Assembly: GCA_036874045.1 (NCBI GenBank)
Contig: CM072335.1
Span: forward strand, 15,892,001-15,956,000
Origin: Cymodocea nodosa
Lineage: Eukaryota > Streptophyta > Magnoliopsida > Alismatales > Cymodoceaceae
DNA length: 64,000 bases
Direction: 5' to 3'
In this document: piece after piece, positions 59,623 through 64,000 of the stretch
How the letters are laid out: each line of letters starts with the position of its first letter
Numbering within the stretch: position 1 is the first letter of the stretch
The notes under the pieces: generated by a model
Database searches by the model: none
Told to the model about the DNA's origin: nothing
What the model saw: the letters and a program-made list of their open reading frames with translations, nothing else
Translations under genes and position numbers: made by a program

Positions 59623-61334
59623 TGTAGGATCGTATGGCTACACAAGAGGGGGGTGAATTGTGTATCTTTACTATTTTATGAAATATAAATGAAACTTTAA
59701 AATTCAAAAACAAGTCGAGACATTGTTTTCATAAAATCATTTTTATTCAAGGTTTCAATTACAATATACAATTCAATTCTCCTCAAAAATTGTAGATGCA
59801 ATTATAACTTGATATCATGTATCATCTAAACAATTTCATAACTACAAATAGAGAAAACTAATTTGTGAAATTTAAAACTTTTCTCCCTGTTTGAGATCTT
59901 TCCTCTTCTTCTTTTTCTTCTTCAGCAATTCTTCAGAGACGAATATCTTGTCTTTCTCTGCTTCACCGAATTTGCTTTCACTTGATACTTCAAATCTTCA
60001 ACGACATAAATTTAACCTTTTCTGCTTCACTAAATTTTCTTCCACTTGAGAGATTTTCCCCAAAGAGGTGTTTTTGATCCCTGAAAATGATTTTTCTTTT
60101 GGTGTGTAGGGATGGTTTGATCAACGAGAATTCTATGACTTTTATACTATATCTTCATTTCATGCATATCCTTCACGTTTAACCACTACTAGTTTTCCAC
60201 TTCTCCACATCTTTCTTTTTTCCTTCGTCGAAACACACACGTTCTATCCCACGTTTATATTTCAAATTTTCTTTAATCATCAATCTTGGATCTCTGAAAA
60301 ATTTCCTGCAAAATAAACTTTCTCATCCAAAGAATTTTTCATCAAGTGTAATAAGAAGTCGTTACTTTAATGTTAACTAAACGAGTAACACAAGTATATA
60401 TATAACTTAACGTTTCTAACTTAACGAGTTCCTCATGTGTCATTTCACGTGACAAGTACTGTAGCTAACTCAACGAACTAAGTCTGTGGTGTTACGCTAA
60501 CTCAACGAACCAGCTTAACCTTTCTTTCAGAAGGTTAAACGATAACTCACCGAAAATAGTTTAAGTTTCGAATAGTTATGATTGTAAGTCACCGAAAAAC
60601 ACTTTATATTATAAAACTAGTGAGACACCTGTCAAGACCTGAAAACATTACTTAAGTTACCTTTTGGATAGTTACGACTGTAAGTCTTCGAAAAAGTCTA
60701 ACTCATTAATTTAGTAATAAACAAATGTTTTTATAATAAGAATTTTACCACGTGCAAAAAATAACAACTTAAGTTTATAACGCTAACCTAAAGCGTTGTC
60801 TTAGTGTTCAATATAGCAACTCAACGCGTTCAGTTATGTTAACTTAACGAGTTAAACATGTGCACCTCACGTGATACAATATAACATTCGTAACTTATAA
60901 TTTCACCACGTGTATAACACTAACTTAACGAGTTCATCTCTTCTTTTACTCACTAACTTAACGAGTTATCACGTGACCTATTTTAACTTTTAAGCCTCTA
61001 ACTTAACGAGTTCTCACGTGACCTCTATACAAACAAAACTCTAACTTAACAAGTTGTCTAAACGTGCACTATTCATGATACAGAAGATATAACTTTAAAA
61101 CATATCATGCTTTTCAATAAAAACACACGTTAACTTAACGTTTAGTTAAATGAGAAATTAATGCAATGAAATGACTAGTTATTAACTTCAGATCCAATAC
61201 AGACAAGTATATATGTGCCAGTAAGCTTTTTCTATATTAATTGATGATTTTAATTTCTTTTCACAAACAATAGTAATTGAGCAAATATGAATATATTCAT
61301 TCAGCACACATCATCAAAACAAAAATACTCAACA
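59623..61334 (-). repeat. 5' LTR of J1 (LTR-B)
   Basis: 1712 bases, TG to CA, with the motif array at 60400-61050. It is inserted into the gag of J2. The flank TTTAC at 61335-61339 is the candidate duplication, with its partner lost. Confidence 0.85.
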
Positions 61335-62495
61335 TTTACTTTCTTATATTTTCTAGCCAATTTATTGTATTCAACAAGTAATCCATCAAAACTATCAAAA
61401 CTAGCATTTTGATCAGAGGATACCTCACTCAATTTTGCCATGAAGTATACATTTGCCAGATTTTCTTCTAAATCTGATGTTGATGAGGATTCATTGTCTG
61501 ATGTTGAATCCTTTGTTTCTTCACTTTGTGAAGCTGAAGAGTCATCCCATGTCACTTTAAGTGCCCTTCTCTTTTTGAATTTCTTATCCCTAAAATTTCT
61601 TCTTGAATTCTTTTTATCTTTGTTGAAAGGACAATCAGTTTGAAAGTGACCCAGCTTGTTGCACTTGTAGCATATGATTTTGTCTTTCATGAATGACTTC
61701 TTCTCCATATCTCCAGATATCTTTGCTGACCTAAAGTTTCTACGTTTCTTCAACAGATTTTTAAATTTTCTGGTCAACAACAGTAAATCATTGTCAGAAT
61801 CACTAGTGACTTCTGAGACTTTATCAACCTCAAAAGCCAAATCCTTTCTAGGATTCTTCCCTTTTGGATCTAAATGTTGTACTTCATAGGCTATCAAATT
61901 GCCTATGAGATCATCAAGAGTATATGTATTTAAATCTTTGGACTCTTCAATAGATGTTGTCTTTTGAGCCCAAATTTTAGTTAAAGATCTAAGGATCTTT
62001 CTTACCAAGTCTTTTTCCTCGAATTTCTTGCCTAAAGATTTTAATGAATTTACAATTTCAAGAAAACGGGAAAACATATCAGAGATACATTCATTTTCGT
62101 GCATTTTAAAAAGCTCATATTTATGTACTAACATATTAATCTTAGATTCGTTGACATGGTTAGTACCTTTGTTGGCAACTTCTAATGCATGCCATATCTC
62201 ATATGCAGTTTGATATGTAGAAACTTTGTTAAATTGATCATGAGATAAAGTAGAAAACAAGATGTTTAAACCTTTAGCATTCAGTGTCATTCGTTCCTTT
62301 CCATCAAAAGTCCAAGTATCATATAGAGTCGTAACTAACACTATAGGATTGCTAATTATATGCCACAGTTTGAAATCAATTGAGAAAGAATACTTTCATC
62401 CTATATTTCCAATAGCCATAATTGCTACCTTCAAACATAGGAGGACGATTAGTGGTCTGTCCTTCAGTCATAACTAAGATTTCAGTATTATCCAT
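61335..62495 (-). pseudogene. Copia gag of element J2, cut by J1
   Basis: ATG at 62495 (MDNTEILVMTEG), one frameshift near 62380, then open to the LTR-B junction. Domains are the YGYWKYRM N-terminal block, UBN2 (YEIWHALEVANKGTNHVNE; MFSRFLEIVNSLKSLGKKF), a basic stretch, the zinc knuckle CYKCNKLGHFQTDC and an acidic Ser-rich tail. The last residues of the open frame (after 61335) are encoded by the inserted LTR. It belongs to the Sire-like copia gags. Confidence 0.88.
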
Positions 62496-62620
62496 TTTAA
62501 ATAGATGATCCTAAGTAAATGACAGGAAAAAAACTGATTCCTAAATAAAAAAATGAAAACTTTTCAGATGCTTTAATACTAGATGTAGTAGAGTGTAGAC
62601 AATTTGACAAGAATTTAAAA

Positions 62621-62632
62621 GCTCTGATACCA
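62621..62632 (-). other. Primer-binding site of J2
   Basis: TGGTATCAGAGC on the minus strand, two bases after LTR-C. Confidence 0.85.
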
Positions 62633-62634
62633 AT

Positions 62635-63888
62635 TGTAGGATCGTTGTATTACAAGAGGAGGGTTGAATTGTGTCTTTAGCAATTAAAATTACCAACAGA
62701 TAAAACAAGAGCACAAAATACTCATAAATAAAATTCTATTCTTTATAAACTTTAAAGACAGAATTTACAATATCTTTTCAACTCAATTCCATTCTTGACA
62801 GTTTTGATACAGTAATGTCCGATATACAATTCAAGTAAAAAATGAAGTCCTTATTCAAAATTAATTTCGAATTGTATAAAACCTGATCTTTATGCACATA
62901 GCTCCTTTCCTTCTTTTTGCTCAGCTTTTGTATCTCTTCTTCTCCAATTGTCGAATTTTCAGACTACTTACGCTTGCAGCTCCTTTTCTGAAATTGCTTG
63001 GAATTTCGAACTTCTTCTAATGTTGGAGAATTTTTCTGAATATGAATATTCAAACTTAACTTTTCAGTTAGGAATCCGGATTGAATATTCAGACTTGGTT
63101 TTTGAGATTAGGATCCTCTTGTTGTAATGTAGCTCGTACTCTCTATTTGTAGTCGAACTATATCGTCACATTCAGCATGTTCATCCACTTAATCCATAAT
63201 CCACAATCCATAATCGACATACTAATTTTTTTCTTTAATCCAAATTACTATCTTTTTGAATTTCCACTTTCTCCACTATAATTTTGAATTTCCACGATCT
63301 CCACTTGTAGATTCACCAAAACTTTATCTTCCTAGAGTTTTGTGGAATATCTTCTAAGTCTTCATTTTAGTCGAACACTTATCATTTAAGTCTGGTAAAA
63401 ACTCGAACATATATCTATAACTCTTCAAGTTTTTGCACCTACAAAACACGTAACTAAACACAGAAAAATTATCTGTTTGTTAGTCTTTTTATAAAACTTG
63501 AACAGTTATCTATCCATGCATATAAAAACTCGAACAGTTATCTAACTCTTCGATTTTCATTAACGAACGCATATGGAAAACACATGACAACTTAAAACAT
63601 TAAAAACACACGTGCAGATAACTTAACTATACAAGTTTTTAACATAAACTATTCGACAAAAATGAAATGTTAACTATCCAAAAGTTTAACTATCGAAAAT
63701 CTAACTATTCGAAAACTTTAACTATCCAAAAACTTTAACTATCTGAAAGTTAACTATCTAAAATAAAAATGAAGCTTTCTGATAACCTGTTAACATTTAA
63801 TTACGTGACTATTATACTTAGAAAATATTATTTAGACTTATTTAAAAACTTTAATAAAGTATTCATCATCAAAACAAAATTCCTAACA
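62635..63888 (-). repeat. 5' LTR of J2 (LTR-C), complete
   Basis: 1254 bases, TGTTAGGAATTTTG to GATCCTACA on the minus strand. It is the only complete LTR-C here and the reference for the fragments at 1801, 41201 and 54362. Rich in TAACTATTCGAA-type motifs. Flank AATGA at 63889-63893. Confidence 0.85.
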
Positions 63889-64000
63889 AATGAAACAATA
63901 TTCATGCATGCTACAATTACTGTATTTACTGTAAAATCTTTTACATTGAGGACAATGCGAAATGTAGGTATGGGGGGGAGGTAATTAAAGTAACAGTCAT
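63889..64000 (+). mobile_element. Edge of Athila-like element K, with hairpin box
   Basis: It is colinear with 25140-25300 (antisense) of element F, including the hairpin CATTGAGGACAATG (63944-63957) and a seven-G tract (63972-63978). The element continues past the window on the right; on the left it is cut by J2. Confidence 0.65.

Overview
This window is plant nuclear DNA made almost entirely of nested LTR retrotransposons. The evidence is Ty3/gypsy polyproteins of Athila type with primer sites complementary to tRNA-Asp, Ty1/copia elements with the initiator-Met-type site TGGTATCAGAGC, LTRs running TG to CA, 5-bp target duplications and AT-rich composition. I lean to a eudicot but cannot name a species. 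I see no rRNA, tRNA or CRISPR, and no ordinary host gene. The one long undamaged reading frame outside the youngest element is an F-box protein that appears to sit inside a retroelement.

Layout. 1-2068: pieces of three Sire-like copia LTR families, called here LTR-D, LTR-B and LTR-C. 2069-10008: a decayed Athila-like element on + (G1). A solo LTR of its own family (3534-7149) sits in its leader, and that LTR carries another solo LTR (4495-6101). 10009-11412: unassigned sequence, then a promoter-like motif cluster. 11413-14187: an accessory 'aORF' and the polypurine tract of a Sire-like element (B). 14188-24961: the 3' LTR of B, split by a young Athila-like element (A, 14219-23406, minus strand, duplication TGTGC). 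24962-41200: a large Athila-like element (F, minus strand). In transcription order it has LTR, primer site, a zinc-knuckle/protease/RT/RNase H/integrase polyprotein, an aORF, a separate gag capsid gene, the F-box gene and a conserved 3' box. LTR H is inserted in it. 41201-54361: the 3' part of another Sire-like element (E, minus strand). Its aORF is cut by two LTR-B solo LTRs and by a complete copia element (D, 47553-53050). 54362-58829: LTR-C, LTR-D and an Athila/Tat-like LTR (I), each cutting into the previous one. 58830-63888: two truncated copia elements, J1 inserted into the gag of J2. 63889-64000: the edge of another Athila-like element (K).

Three things stand out. First, the three Athila-like elements whose 5' end can be read (A, F, G1) start their polyprotein at the zinc knuckle with no capsid domain, while a capsid-only gag lies downstream in F. 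Second, that capsid gene is followed by an intact F-box gene. Third, LTRs of several families, and the stretches just ahead of the internal genes, carry dense arrays of one gapped motif, roughly TYCGNNNAGTTA, often alternating with CACGTG. All similarities were judged by eye.
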